Positions 1-11,800 of a stretch of DNA of 64,000 bases are shown in pieces (positions within the stretch are counted from its first letter, which is position 1; every line of letters begins with the position of its first letter). Origin of the DNA: Thuidium tamariscinum (Eukaryota; Streptophyta; Bryopsida; Hypnales; Thuidiaceae); the NCBI GenBank assembly GCA_947034885.2, contig OX344754.2, forward strand, positions 16,262,501 through 16,326,500, written 5' to 3'. The position numbers and the translations under genes are program-made. Below the pieces are notes generated by a model. The model saw only the letters and a program-made list of their open reading frames with translations. It was not told the DNA's origin and searched no databases.

Positions 1-851
1 AGCATTGAAGACTTTTTTTTCATATGGGAGGCACTGTGAGCTTTCCTGTGATGATTTGGCACACTTACAATCTTGGTTCCCATGTCGAGTCCCCTTCCCT
101 GAGTCTTATGCCCATCTCCCTGTGGGCCAATGGAATGCCAAGTGACCAGTTGCATTATTTCAGCTCTCCAAACCAACCCTACCTGTGCTTCTCCATTGCT
201 TAATTAGGCACATTAGCAGAACGCCAGAAAGGTGGCGGTTTTGGAGGTGAGTTACCGTACCCACCTCCCCGTACTGCTGGAGGTGCTCTCCGAGATTGCC
301 CCTCCGGATGTTCTCCCCTTCGCCAACGGCTGTCTGTACTTTATTGACCTTCAGAAGCTCGATGTGGAGCAGGAGGCCGAATGCGGCGTGAGCGTGCCGC
401 CGGCCCATACCTCGAGTCCGCGATGTGGCAGCAAGCCTGCACCAAAAGGAGGGGGAAGGCGGGATGCTGAGGCGGAGGGATACGGTACTTTAGAATGGAA
501 CTCTGTTGTACCAACAACAACGAGTAGGTAGGCGACGAGGGGAGGTCCTTGGGGCCCTTTTTCGTTTTCAGAGCAACGAAAGGCTCCTCGAGCAGCCTCC
601 TGTAGAGCTTTCGTCGATGCGAAGCGTCGTCCTCGTCGGTTCAGAGGCAGCAATTAAGGGTTTGAGTGTGTTGCAGGGCTCGAAAGGGGGGAATTTCCAG
701 TTTTCGGAGGTGGGTTTTGGGGACGATGCAGGGTTTGTGTGGTTCTTTGGTGGAGCGCGGGTGCGTGGCAGTCTTTGGGGGTGATTTACACAGGCCGGTA
801 GATGTCGCTTTAGGAACTTTAGGAACATCAGGAACAGCATTTCATTCGCCG
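1..851. other. 5' flank of the APS kinase gene, GC-rich
   Basis: From about 230 the DNA becomes clearly GC-richer than the rest of the window, and this continues into APS kinase exon 1, as expected for a promoter and 5' UTR. An open frame at 232-531 (+) has fairly coding-like codons but begins without ATG and resembles nothing I recognise. It could be a 3' exon of an upstream gene or chance. An in-frame ATG at 726 could extend the APS kinase N-terminus by 42 residues. Confidence 0.35.
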
Positions 852-2420
852 ATGGACAGTGGAAGCTTAGCGGGGAAAGCTCTCCAGGGGAAGCGTAGGC
901 GTGGGAGTTCGTGTCGGTTTGGTGGCGGTGCGGTTAGGATAGGCTCAAGGCAGCGGGGGTTGTTGCGTTGTGTGGCGTCTGCGGGATCGTCTGCGAGACA
1001 GGGCGAAGTGAAGCAGGGAGAACAAGAAGTGACTGGGGATTGTGGGGATTGTGAGTCTGGGAATGGAGTGCTCGACCCCACCACCAAAGGGTCTCTGTCG
1101 GGGAGTAGCAACGGCAGGATTCCAGATGTGGAGACGACGACGAACGCGGGCAATATTCCTGGTAGACAGACCTGGCATCTTCACCTTCCCCAAATTTGTA
1201 GCAATGCTGGCATCACAGAAGTCTCTCTCCAGTGCTTACCAACTGTTGCGGGGATGCTTTAATTCGTTGCTTCAATACTGAAATGGCACTTTTGTTGTTG
1301 TCCTTTTTGAGTTTCATTTGGGCGCTTCTTCAAATTTTGATCTGAAAATCCAACTAGAACTAAACATTCAACCAATGTCATGTATGTATTAACCCATTCA
1401 TCAATTTCAGCAAAACTAAAACAACTGATAACCATAATCAGTGACCATTGAAACAGTTGAGAACTGTATTAATTGATTGATCTTTGAGGAAGGTTTTTGT
1501 GTTGCTGGCAGCTCACCTCATGAAATTTGGACTAAATTGGAAAATGTTATGTGCATTTTAGGGTTGAGACTGCGGTCATTGACGACAGTAACACTGTCCT
1601 TTCTAAAACAATGTTATGTGTGTATTATCCCATCAATCAATTCAAGCAACACTGAACCAGTTGAAAGCAATAATCAGTGAGCGTTGTGAAGTGTAATAAT
1701 TGACGATCATTGAGGAAGTTGGAACCTCACTTCATGAAATTTGAACTCACTTTGCAAGTGTTTTTGTACATTCTAGGGTTGATCCTGCCGCCCTTGACGA
1801 CAGTTGGAAAGTCCACCAACATAACCTGGGAGGGTTGCATGGTAAAGCGCCAAGATCGGCAGCAGATGCTCAATCAAAGGGGATGCGTCATCTGGATCAC
1901 AGGTCTGAGCAGCTCCGGCAAATCGACTCTCGCCTGCACCCTGGACCATGCTCTTCTCAAGCTCGGCAAGCTCAGTTACGTGCTGGACGGCGACAACGTC
2001 CGTCACGGCTTGAACAACAACCTGGGCTTCAGCGCCGAAGACCGCGCTGAGAATATTCGCCGTGTGGGGGAAGTGGCGAAACTGTTCGCGGATACAGGCG
2101 TGATTTGCATTGCCAGCTTCATCTCCCCGTACAAGAAAGACCGAGACGCGTGCAGGCAGCTCATGGCGCCAGGTGACTTCGTGGAGGTTTTCATGGATGT
2201 GCCTTTGGAGGTTTGCGAGGGGAGGGATCCCAAAGGCTTGTACAAACTGGCACGAGCGGGGAAGATCAAGGGGTTTACAGGTGTGGACGATCCTTATGAG
2301 GATCCACCGAAAGCCGAGATTGTGATGAAGACTGTGAATGGGGTGTCTGCTACGCCAGAAGAGATGACTGTCCAAATGCTGGCGTACTTGGAGGAGCATG
2401 GATTCCTGCGCAGCTCTTGA
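852..2420 (+). CDS. APK: Adenylylsulfate (APS) kinase, plastid type, two exons
   Basis: The enzyme phosphorylates adenosine 5'-phosphosulfate with ATP to make PAPS, the sulfate donor for sulfotransferases; plant forms act mainly in plastids and also in the cytosol. I join 852-1161 to 1804-2420: a GT at 1162, an AG before 1804, and the split codon G+TT gives Val-Gly-Lys-Ser-Thr-Asn-Ile, which matches the start of the conserved plant APK core. The product is about 308 residues, close to known plastid APKs. Visible motifs are the P-loop GLSSSGKS (about 137-144), DGDNVRHGL (about 165), FISPY, and the KGLYKLARAGKIKGFTG loop (from about 247) before DDPYE. The core lies in one exon and is uninterrupted. 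The first 100 residues are Arg/Ser/Gly-rich with few acids, like a transit peptide. The start is uncertain: ATG 852 is chosen, ATG 726 is possible. Confidence 0.9.
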
Positions 2421-3600
2421 AGGTTTCGGATCCTTTTGAAACTCGTCAACCCTCTTCTGGTGCTAATTCTATAGCTATCAGTGCTACTGGGGTAGTTTTT
2501 GCAGCGTATGATCTCTAAGAATTGGAAGCTTGCATTATTATGTTCGCCATTGTAGATCAGGGGAGGCTGCAGAAGACCCCAATTTTCCTTGGTGGACCAT
2601 TTTTTGTGTGTTAGCAGCCAGCCACCGTGAACGAACAGTCCTTGTGAGAGAAGAATGCATTGTGCTCTTGCTAGTCGTAAGCAAGGACTGTCGTTGGGTT
2701 GAGGGTACGCGGCCGTATAGATATCTCTCGTGAGGTTGTAGAGAAGGGAAGTCGAGACTGTTCCATGCGAGGACCGCATTGTTTCTGACTGTGATTAAAT
2801 ATGTGAAATTATTGTATATAATTCAATTGATACCATTGTCTAAAAGATGAAAATCTTCACTTCTTTCACACAATTTTGAGGGAGGTTTCGTCTCTGGGTG
2901 CAATCTGGAATCCTCAAGTGGTCTTGTCAGAATGGATACCTCATGTAGTCTTCGACACTAATGCAGCAGGGTATATCAAGTACAAATTGTCTTGGCTTTG
3001 ACAGGGTCAAATCTCGTGAATAGTGCGAGATTGATATATACAAACGGTTTTTCCTTCTCAGGGATCCTGTATCCAGGCCGTCTTTAAGGGGTCTTGTTGA
3101 TGCTGGGTTTTTGGGTGTTTTGGGTTTTGTTTTTTTAAACAAATGACTTGATGCTGTGTTCACTTACCATCGCGGTTGATTGACCATTGTGAATCTCCAT
3201 TTCAATCATTTTAGAGTAGTTTTCCCTTAAAAAAAAGTTTCACAGTATTAGCAACTGAAAATCATGAATTTTCAAAAAAAATTTAGAATTTTTGAATATA
3301 GTATCAAATTTCTATGAATTTTTGAAGTAGAACTCTCTAGGGCACCCTAAACCACACTCTAGTAAAGTTGGCTTGATTCTCACACCAAAATGTAAAAAAA
3401 TCAGACCCCACCAACTACAATCAAGCATTTGCATAGTTTCAAGGTACATTTGAAAACACTTTAAGATAACTCTACTATTAGTAATTGGGTGCAGTCACGG
3501 TTATGGATGTTGCTACCTTACCTTCAAACTTTTTTGGGTGAATCAAGACGATTCCATCCATTTCAGACTTGAAATTCCCTTCACCATTTTCTCGGTACTA
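2421..3600. other. 3' flank of APS kinase, then AT-rich spacer
   Basis: The sequence after the stop is mixed in composition until about 2,800, where AT-rich stretches suited to poly(A) signalling occur (2795-2830). I see no second gene. From about 3,200 the DNA is plain AT-rich spacer. Confidence 0.4.
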
Positions 3601-3619
3601 TAAGAAAACTCTCTACCAA

Positions 3620-3770
3620 GATATGTGCATGGACTTTGTTTCATGGCATTTGGACCTACAATGTCAAAGACATTGAATTTCAAAGTTTTTATTTATAAAT
3701 CTCAAAAATTAGAAAATCATTTTTACTTTTATTTTGGTTGTGGCAACAACACAAGGTATACTAGTCTATG
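3620..3770 (+). repeat. Dispersed repeat copy (TTTTGGTTGTGGCAACAA type)
   Basis: A block ending in TTTATTTTGGTTGTGGCAAC recurs at about 52,980-53,110 and, more diverged, at 53,210-53,360. Its first part (CATGGACTTTGTTT, GCATTTGGACC) also resembles the block at 8,060-8,130. It has no coding potential and no clear termini here; probably a fragment of a transposon family. Confidence 0.45.
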
Positions 3771-4882
3771 ATGAAATTGTATCTATTATGCGCCGCTTAT
3801 AATTATGATTAATAGCACTTGAACATATTTCTATTATTGAACTTAAATAATTTTAACAAGATTTTATTGGCAAGTGAACCAACGCATGTTTGTGTGCATT
3901 ATAATAAAACCATATAAATAAGATAGGAAATTTTTTAAGTATGACTTGAAGGTGTATTAAGAATTGACACTACAATTTTAGGTTCTCATACTTTGATTGT
4001 GTACATCTTATGTCATGAATAGCTAGAATTTAGTGTTGATTTTCGATTCAATAGTAGCCATGTCACTATTTGAATAGTAATGATTTATGAATGCATATAT
4101 CCTTACATCAATTTGTGGTTTCCATCAAAATCAAGAGTTTTTTAATTTCATTTCTTTTGGATAGTGAAGAGATCGTTCTTCAACATATTCTTTCTATCTA
4201 CATTTATGGTTTGGGATGAGTGTGCAAAATATGAAAGAAAAATTCAATTATTCTTCTAAAATACATACATGTATCTAAATAGAAACCAAAACCATCTAAT
4301 TATCCCCTTAATAGATATATTCCTTGTTTTTAATGGCACCCTAAAAGTAATTTATTAGACACTTTGAATCTTTTGCAATGTTATGAAGTTAAAGAAGATT
4401 ATAGGTAGTCCAAATTTCAAAAAGTATTAAGACTTGTTTACCCCTAAGCTTTGAAGTTAAGTATAAATCTCAACAAGGTAATATTTTTGACCCCTTAAGC
4501 ACTAAACTATGTTTTTTTTTATAACAAAGCAATTTTTGGCAACCAAATACAAATGGTTTTTTTATGTTTTTTTCTTTGAAATTTTTGCTCAACATTTTCC
4601 AAAGAAAAACCTTTAAGGCCCAATAATTTACATAACTTTTGACTAGATAGTTAAAAAGTTATTGTATGTTACATAGTTTTTTATAACTCGGCAAGTAGCT
4701 TGGGCAACAAAAAAACTTCTTTAAAATTTATTAAGATTTAAAAAAAAAATTGGAATGGTTTATAAGATTTATATCTAAGTGGAAAGAGTTGAATCATCCT
4801 ATTTTGATATATAAGTCAAAAGTTATGAACAATTTTAGTTTAGGGTAGTTTGTAGGTAGTAATAGAGTCTCTACTCTAGAAT
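3771..4882. other. AT-rich spacer without recognised features
   Basis: Very AT-rich with short homopolymer runs. I see no coding frame, RNA gene or transposon terminus. Confidence 0.4.
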
Positions 4883-5014
4883 CACTACAAAAAATTGGGG
4901 GTATAAATGACTTGTCTACAATGACTGCAAAACAATCATTTTGTAGTCATTTTGTAGTCATTGTGGTCGGTGTAGTCATTGTAGACAAATCATTTTTACC
5001 CCCATTTCTTGTAG
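4883..5014. mobile_element. CACTA-type MITE, 132 bp
   Basis: It starts CACTACAAAAAATTGGGGG and ends in the near inverted copy CCCCCATTTCTTGTAG; the outer TG expected of a CACTA end is missing on the right. The inverted similarity runs about 45 bp inward, through TTGTCTACAATGACT. AAT lies on both sides, consistent with a 3-bp target duplication. The centre has three or four copies of GTAGTCATT. Confidence 0.7.
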
Positions 5015-5292
5015 AATCTACAAAAAAGTTTTAAATCCTTTATTTAATTCAATTTTTAATATTTTTGGATAAAAATAAAAATGTTAGGTGTAGGTTGCTT
5101 ATTATAACATTACAACCTTTAAGATCATCATTTTTCAATCTCATAAATAAACTATTAATAGTTTATTTCCTTTGTCTCAAAATGATTTTCCTACAATGTG
5201 TGGAACAGAGCCCATAGAATGAAGCATGCACTACAAGAGAATGGGATTTTTAATTGGGTAAGACTTCAACCCTATAGGGGAAAAGGAATATA

Positions 5293-5505
5293 CACTAATA
5301 GAACCCCTTGTTTAATGTGACAAGGCCTAATTTTTCTTGACGGATTTTGCTAGGCATCAAAAGTAACAACCCGTGTTTTTATGTCAACAAAAACATTGAA
5401 CACAACATCAATGTTGACATAAAAACACAGGTTGTTACTTTTGATGCCTAGCAAAATTTGTCAAAAAGAATTAGGCCTTATCACATTAAACAGGTTTTTT
5501 TACTA
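5293..5505. mobile_element. Foldback MITE with about 95-bp arms
   Basis: Two long inverted arms (about 5293-5388 and 5412-5505) share AGGCCTAATT, GCTAGGCATCAAAAGTAACA and TTTTTATGTCAAC, separated by about 24 bp. The left end reads CACTAATAGAACC. The right end is a degraded version, so a CACTA origin is possible. It sits inside the Stowaway-like element. Confidence 0.65.
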
Positions 5506-5660
5506 TATATATAGGAGGGATTGTGCCCAACAAACCCACAAGATTTGCAAGCTTCCTATTTTGATGGATAAATCTTGAGCTAGAGCCTACAGGTCTATAA
5601 ATTCAACATTCCTTTTCAAGTAGGCCACAATATGGCTCCAATCTAAACTTTGCGGACATC

Positions 5661-5770
5661 AAACATTAAAGTGGGAAGACCAAAAAACTATATAGATAGT
5701 GCAAGAATAATGAACATGGAACATTAAAGTAAGAAGACCAAAAAAACTATATAGATAGTGCAAGAATTGA
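5661..5770 (+). repeat. Two-copy tandem repeat, about 58 bp
   Basis: The block with GAAGACCAAAAAACTATATA and GATAGTGCAAGAA occurs twice in direct orientation with a few substitutions. It lies inside the Stowaway-like element. Confidence 0.6.
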
Positions 5771-6219
5771 AAGAGTAATTGGGTAGTGGTGCTCCTCAAA
5801 AATGCCCTCCAAATCCAACATTTAAGTGTTCTAAAATTACACTTTCAAAACTATTTAGAAACTCAAGTTTACAAGTCAATAGGAGTGCCTCAAACTCTAT
5901 GTATAGCAATAAAAAATTTCAAAAAGTCTTATTTTAACCTTTATCCAGAACATTTTTTATGACAAGAAGATCATTTTGGGACTGAGGGAGTAGTATATTG
6001 GATGATCATACTTAACTTCTTTCTACTTATTATTTTTTTTCTTGTATGTTGTACAATTCCAAATGATCTTAAAATTTTTAAGCATCTAGCCAACTTGCTT
6101 TGAAGAACAAATCCTAAGAATAACAAGAAGAATAATCACCATTTTGGACATTTTTTCATACAAATGTGACCATCTAAAAGGCAACTCCGTTTTTCTGTAG
6201 GGTTAAAAAACAAATATTT

Positions 6220-6428
6220 GTCGATTTGAACACTCATATCTTGCAATCTGTACAACAAAAAATTCTGAAATTTTTTCTACAAATCTTCAAACAAGTTTAT
6301 TACAAGATCCTATAGGTATATGTGTTTGAAGTAGGATTTTTTTGTTTTTGAAGTTGGTACTTACACTAGAAATGGCAATTTTGGAGTATTTTTGGTGAAA
6401 ACATAGTCAAAAAACTTTAGGGGATAAA
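6220..6428 (+). mobile_element. 3' relic of a TTAA/piggyBac-like element
   Basis: The order of motifs (CTCATATCTTGCAATCTG, ACAAGATCCTATAG, AGAAATGGCAATTT, ending CTTTAGGGGATAAA) matches the last 200 bp of the complete element at 53542-54478. The 5' part is missing or unrecognisable. Confidence 0.5.
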
Positions 6429-8039
6429 CTTCTTTGTTAGATGAATATTTAGTAAGGTACATTTTAAACACCAAAAATCCAATTTTTGTAAAAAAAATTG
6501 TTTGTGACTTTACTATTAAAGATTTTAAGCAAGGGTGTCTATTGCAAATCTTGTGTTTTTAGAATTAGAGGCTCTTGGAGAGGAGCCTCGAATACATTGG
6601 ATCTTAGTGAAAGGACATTGAAAATGCATTTGATAGAATTGTAGAGTAGATTTTGAAAAATTGTAAATTGATTATAGTTATATATATTATTTGCTTCAAC
6701 TTGTTATTTTTTCCATGAATTTAATTATAGAATTTATAGGACAAAAGTTGATTGAAAGATATAGAATTAGTCTTTCATAGTTTTAGCACCCTTTGTATCA
6801 AACATTGAAATTTTCAATCCATACATAATATTATTATTATTTATTTTGGTTCTTTAATAATCTTGTTTGAATTTGAATATTCATGATTTTAAAATAAAAT
6901 AGCTAATAAAGCTTGACAAAACTTGGCATTAGAAAAAACTTACACTTTCAAAGGGATTACTAGGGTTGGACAAGCCAAGCTATTTCCAAGAGCTGCTCTA
7001 CTAAACTATTGAAAGATGGAACAAAAATAAGATTTATTTGGTATAAAAGGTGAGGTTGAAAAGGAATATTTCAATCATAGTTTCCTATTCTATATAAGAA
7101 TGTATTCTTAAACTAGTCCAATCTCAGACTATACAAGAGACTATAGTATAGACATATCATGCGGATATGGGGCAATGTAACTAATCAAACTTGCCGAATG
7201 AGGTGCCAACTAAGATGGCAAATTTTCTATCTTTAGAGGGAATTATATCATATAGTCTATACCCTAAATAAGATCATTTTTTATTTTATTTGATGTACGC
7301 TCAGACCTAAAAAATCATTGTCATGAAGTTAGCTATCTATTTAGAAACGCACCTAACTTTTGGTTGGTTGCAAAATGTTTGTAAAAAGGGAATATATACC
7401 AATGACTAAGGAAACCATAATCCCACACCTAATCAAACTATAAAACCCTCCAAAAACTATTTTTCAACTATAAAGAAAACACTACTATTGCTTTAATAAA
7501 TTCCCTTTATTCACAAATCTAAATCTCGGAAGTCAATGCTTGAAACTTATAAGATACAATAGCATCAAATTTACCTACTAGACATCTTTCTTTTAGCTCT
7601 ACAAGATAATCCTTTCAAGAATGCAAAAAACACAAAAAATAAAACCAAATCTCAATAAAATATAATGAAAACACTAAATAAAAATGAAATTTACAAAAAG
7701 AAATGACTTAAAGTAAGAGATGGTATATGAAACCTTCTTCACTAAAGAACTAGGAAGAGGAGAGAGTTCCAAAGTAGGAAGTCAAGCCTTAAATACCCAC
7801 AAGAAGTTCACAAGGCTACAAACAATATGGAATAGGTGCTCAACCAATCCCTAGCTTCCAAATGAAGCTATCCTTGTCAAGAGTCTCCCCCCTTAATAAG
7901 GCTAACCACCTAAAAAATTTATTCCCCCAATGAGACTAACTACCCATAAACCCTAACTACCTTTTAATTTTGAATTAGCTTAGATATAATAAGATTCTTC
8001 TTTTTCAGCTAATAGATGGCCCACATCATGACACCATGA
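6429..8039. other. AT-rich spacer without recognised features
   Basis: AT-rich sequence with homopolymer tracts. I see no coding frame with support and no clear transposon ends. Confidence 0.4.
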
Positions 8040-8059
8040 TTCTTCAAGCTATGTTCTTG

Positions 8060-8180
8060 GTACCATTGGAATTTTTTTTCGTGAAGAGAAGTACATGAAG
8101 TTTGTTTTGTAGCATTTGGATCCATAATAAGAAAGTTATAGGGTATAAGCATCCTAGGGTGAGCCACTAGGAACATCACA
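8060..8180 (-). repeat. Dispersed repeat, inverted copy at 52775-52925
   Basis: Read on the - strand this block holds CCTAGTGGCTCACCCTAGGA, then CCCTATAA and AAATGCTACAAAACAAAC. The same order occurs on the + strand just past the right end of the 44-kb CACTA element. Short frames in both copies read ATKQT, so it may be a coding relic. Confidence 0.5.
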
Positions 8181-8699
8181 TTATATTTTTGTTGCATCAC
8201 AACATTTTTGAAATTCCATAGGAATTAGTCAACTATTGATTTTTCTATAAACACAGATGTAGATATTTCATGTCTCAATATAAATGGAATATTATCTAAT
8301 AATAATTAAAAAAAATCAATTGTTTCACATAGAATAGGACAATTGATGTTGGTATTTTAGGAAAGTCACAGTGCTACGTGCCATATTTTAGGAAAGCATT
8401 AGGACTAGAAATCACATGTTTTTACAAATGAAAATTCAATGAGATTGCAACTATAGGACATATGTATCTATCATAATTGTCAAATGAGTTTTCTATCATT
8501 CATATTAATTTATATGATTTTTTGAAGTCTTCAAATCAGAGGCTTTTTAGGGCGCAAGAACAAAGGAAAATAAAAATTAATGTATTTTAATATCTATGTC
8601 TATTAAAAAATAGGTGACTAGTAGATTTAATGGAGTAGGAAAAAAATATATTGTCAAGTCCTATTCAACTACTATGTTTTTCTCTTCAAAGTATCACCA

Positions 8700-8830
8700 C
8701 ACTACTAGAAAATTCTGGACCAAATCAACAAAAATCCAACTCAAAACTGTTGGTCCTTTCTGTTGATTTGGTTGTGTTGTCCAAAGCAGTCTGCAACAGG
8801 GATCTGTTGTTCGAATTCAGTTGATTTATA
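8700..8830 (+). repeat. CACTA left terminus and subterminal repeats
   Basis: The terminal inverted repeat begins at 8700. TGTTG occurs near 8749, 8761, 8775 and 8805, with the complement CAACAG near 8794. In En/Spm-like elements such subterminal repeats bind TnpA; that role here is inferred. Confidence 0.65.
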
Positions 8831-11800
8831 CACATGATGTGGTTGACTTCGCTAACCGGCTGTTGAGGGAGTTCGGGTTCTGTGACATGTGGCATGGTCT
8901 GCCTCCTTCCTACCGTGGCTCTCATCCAACCATTCACATGCAAATAACAAAAGGAAGAGCGCCATGTGTCATGATTTGTTTAATTTGGATATTATTTTGT
9001 GAAATGTATACATTTACCTGGTAATTTTCTATTTCTGAGGTTTCTTGAATTAGAATGCAGAAATTACCGGTTGTTGGAATCTTTTACTGTAGGTGACTGG
9101 AGTTCATTCATCCTTACAATGCTCCTTTCATCCTGATAGTGCCTTAGTGGTTGTTGCTGTTTCGCAGATATGGAATAGTACTGCATTCCTGGTTTTTGAC
9201 GTTCAGGATACTCAAATGAGGAATTCTACTTCACACTCAATTCTTTTACTTACAGAATTAGTAATATTTCTCTAAAATACCATTCCTTAGGATTACAAGA
9301 AAACGGTTCGTTCCACCAATCTCCCTCAAGTACAGAACATCCCGGACCTCAAGGACACTATCATTCTTAGTCCATGTCAATCCCTTTTGTTTTTTAGTTC
9401 ATTTTTGCAATCTCTATATTTATATCCTTTAGGCTTCAGGCAGCGACTACTGCATTTGCAAACATTCACTGTGGCTTCACACTACTTAGTATCAACTTCT
9501 GGTTTCTTTTTCATACCTGCCACTTCAAGCATACATGTGTGGGTAAACACAACAACATCTGATGCAGGATTTTTGAAATTAATTCAATTGCACGGCTCAC
9601 TTGCGTGACATCACTTTTGCTATAATCTTCTATCACACTACCTGGTCCTTGTAATTGCCGAAGCCATTAATGACACAAACTACTTCTTCAACAAAATTGA
9701 GAGATAACTACTCATGCTCACTTCCACTTCTACAATTCCTCTTGCTTTGCATTTAATCCAATGACAAAGTGGACTTCCTGGCTCCTACGAACACGGCATA
9801 CCACTTACATGACGTAGCCTTAATACTTCTTGTTGCATCATTGGATTCGTATCCTTACTTGCTATTCAAAAGTCAACCTTCGGGGCATAGCAGGGACTAA
9901 TTCTTATGGAAAAAATTGAATGAGAAATACGCCCTTCAACGACTCTACGTAGATTTCTTCTACATTGTCAGCCAAACGAATTCAAATGACATGGACCTCT
10001 TGCATTCCAAGTTCTATGAAATCACACTTACCCACAATCCTGCTTAAATTCAATAGAAGTTTCCATTCAGCCCATGTGTCCTTTACAATTTAACGTCTCT
10101 GCACTCGACGTCTTCAGCACCGTCTTCACAATCTTTGATCATTCCTGACATTCACTTCCTCAAGTTTGATGGGGTTTAAGATTTGCACCTTCTCCGATGT
10201 TCATCACGACTGATTGGGACTTCCCTGCTCCCAATTTTGCAAGTTCTGCGAGAAGCACAAATGCTATTCCACTGGTCATCCATTCTTCAATTCCAAATCT
10301 ACTATTCCGTCATGATTTTCATACATCTACCTCGACTGATTCTCAAAGGCCTCAGTTTCCATAATATGTCTTCTTCTTACAATTCCAGTACCCGTTTGGT
10401 GCAAACCGTTTCTACGCTAATTGCAACAAGAAATCTACGTCAGAATCCACTCTGCCTCTTGTTTATCAACACCTTTCGTACACTACATACTTAACAAGCG
10501 TTGCCAGTTGCTGATCAGAAACATATGACTTGCTGTTCCTACTGCAACTCTTGTTGACGTCGGAGTTCTTGTCCCAGAAAGGTCCTAAGCACACCAGGGT
10601 TGTTTTGTCGAATATATTTTTGGGTTTGGGTGTCGTGTACGACGTCCAACGTCGCGTGTCACAGTGACAACTTGTTATGAAGGGCGTCCCACCTTGTCGC
10701 GAAAGTCCATTTTCAGCAACTCAAAAAAATGAAAATCTTACTATTACTATGAACCTAAATGAAGAATGTAATATGTATTCATAAAATTGAAATACTTAAT
10801 TGAAACCCAACTTATATATGTCAAAATTTTAAATTTCTAATGATTTATTTTTAAGTCAACTTGATTTTTAGTCAATGAGATGTCACGAGGGCTCTACTAG
10901 ACATTGCGTGACGTCTGTCTGTCGCGATGTCGCAATGTCCGGCAAAACAACCCTGAAGCACACCTCATGTAATGTCAGGTTCAACTTCTAACATGAGCAA
11001 CGGTTAAGCACCTTCTGCTACGATAAGGGAATTCAACATCCACATGAACCTACTTCACTGTAATAGAAAGCTAGGACAAATGGATCTTCGAACCTCCAAT
11101 TGCCCATTGAATGCTTCCTGTTCGACAAAAAAGGTTTCGAACTCTGAGGAACCATCAATTTCTGAGAATAAGTTCCGAATTAAGAACATGATGCTCACTG
11201 CCCTTCATTCTCAATGTAATACACAAAAAGTAAATTCGCTTGGAAGGACTAATTCAACACTCATGTCCTCACTTCCAGTTCTCCAAGACCATACTAATAT
11301 TAAATTCGGTGCTCACAATGGCGACGACAAACTACATTGAAGTCCAAATACAATTCTGTATCAAGAGGACATTCACAATGACATTCTACTTTAACTCATA
11401 TTCCTACCCCATGATCGGTTTCGACGTTGTCAGTTTATCAAAGGTTCAAAGGGAATCAAAATTTGCACCTTAATAACATAAGAGTGACAAGAGTTCTGTA
11501 CATACTACATGGTAACCTCCTGCCACATAAAGTCTTCAGTATTTGAATTCGTGGAAGGTGAAAATCTTGGAATAGAAGGCTTCCCCTGAATCCAAACTGT
11601 TCTTCATTCCCCTTGCCAGAAATTCAAATCGAACATCAGTTTCAACATGAGGTACATGAACTGACGGTAACACATGTTCAAAACTATACCTTCACGATAG
11701 AACTGACGCTGACCTTCTGTTCGGACTCCGACATCTGAAAAAGCTCCTCACCTAAGACTGCTTGAAGTTATTCAATATCGACTTCCCCTACCACGCCAAA

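Larger units (their letters stand above)
5166..5990. mobile_element. Stowaway-like (Tc1/mariner) MITE, interrupted
   Basis: The ends are inverted matches: TTTCCTTTGTCTCAAAATGA on the left, and CTCCCTCAGTCCCAAAATGA when the right end is read in reverse complement. TA dinucleotides lie at 5164-5165 and 5991-5992, as expected for Tc1/mariner target duplications. A foldback element lies inside, so the original was shorter than the present 825 bp. Confidence 0.6.

Noticed and set aside
1773..2399. Long - strand frame opposite APS kinase exon 2
   Set aside because: It is the antisense shadow of a clear APS kinase coding exon and resembles no protein family.
2294..2779. 161-residue - strand frame over the APS kinase 3' end
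   Set aside because: It overlaps the kinase C-terminus in antisense and has no recognisable content.
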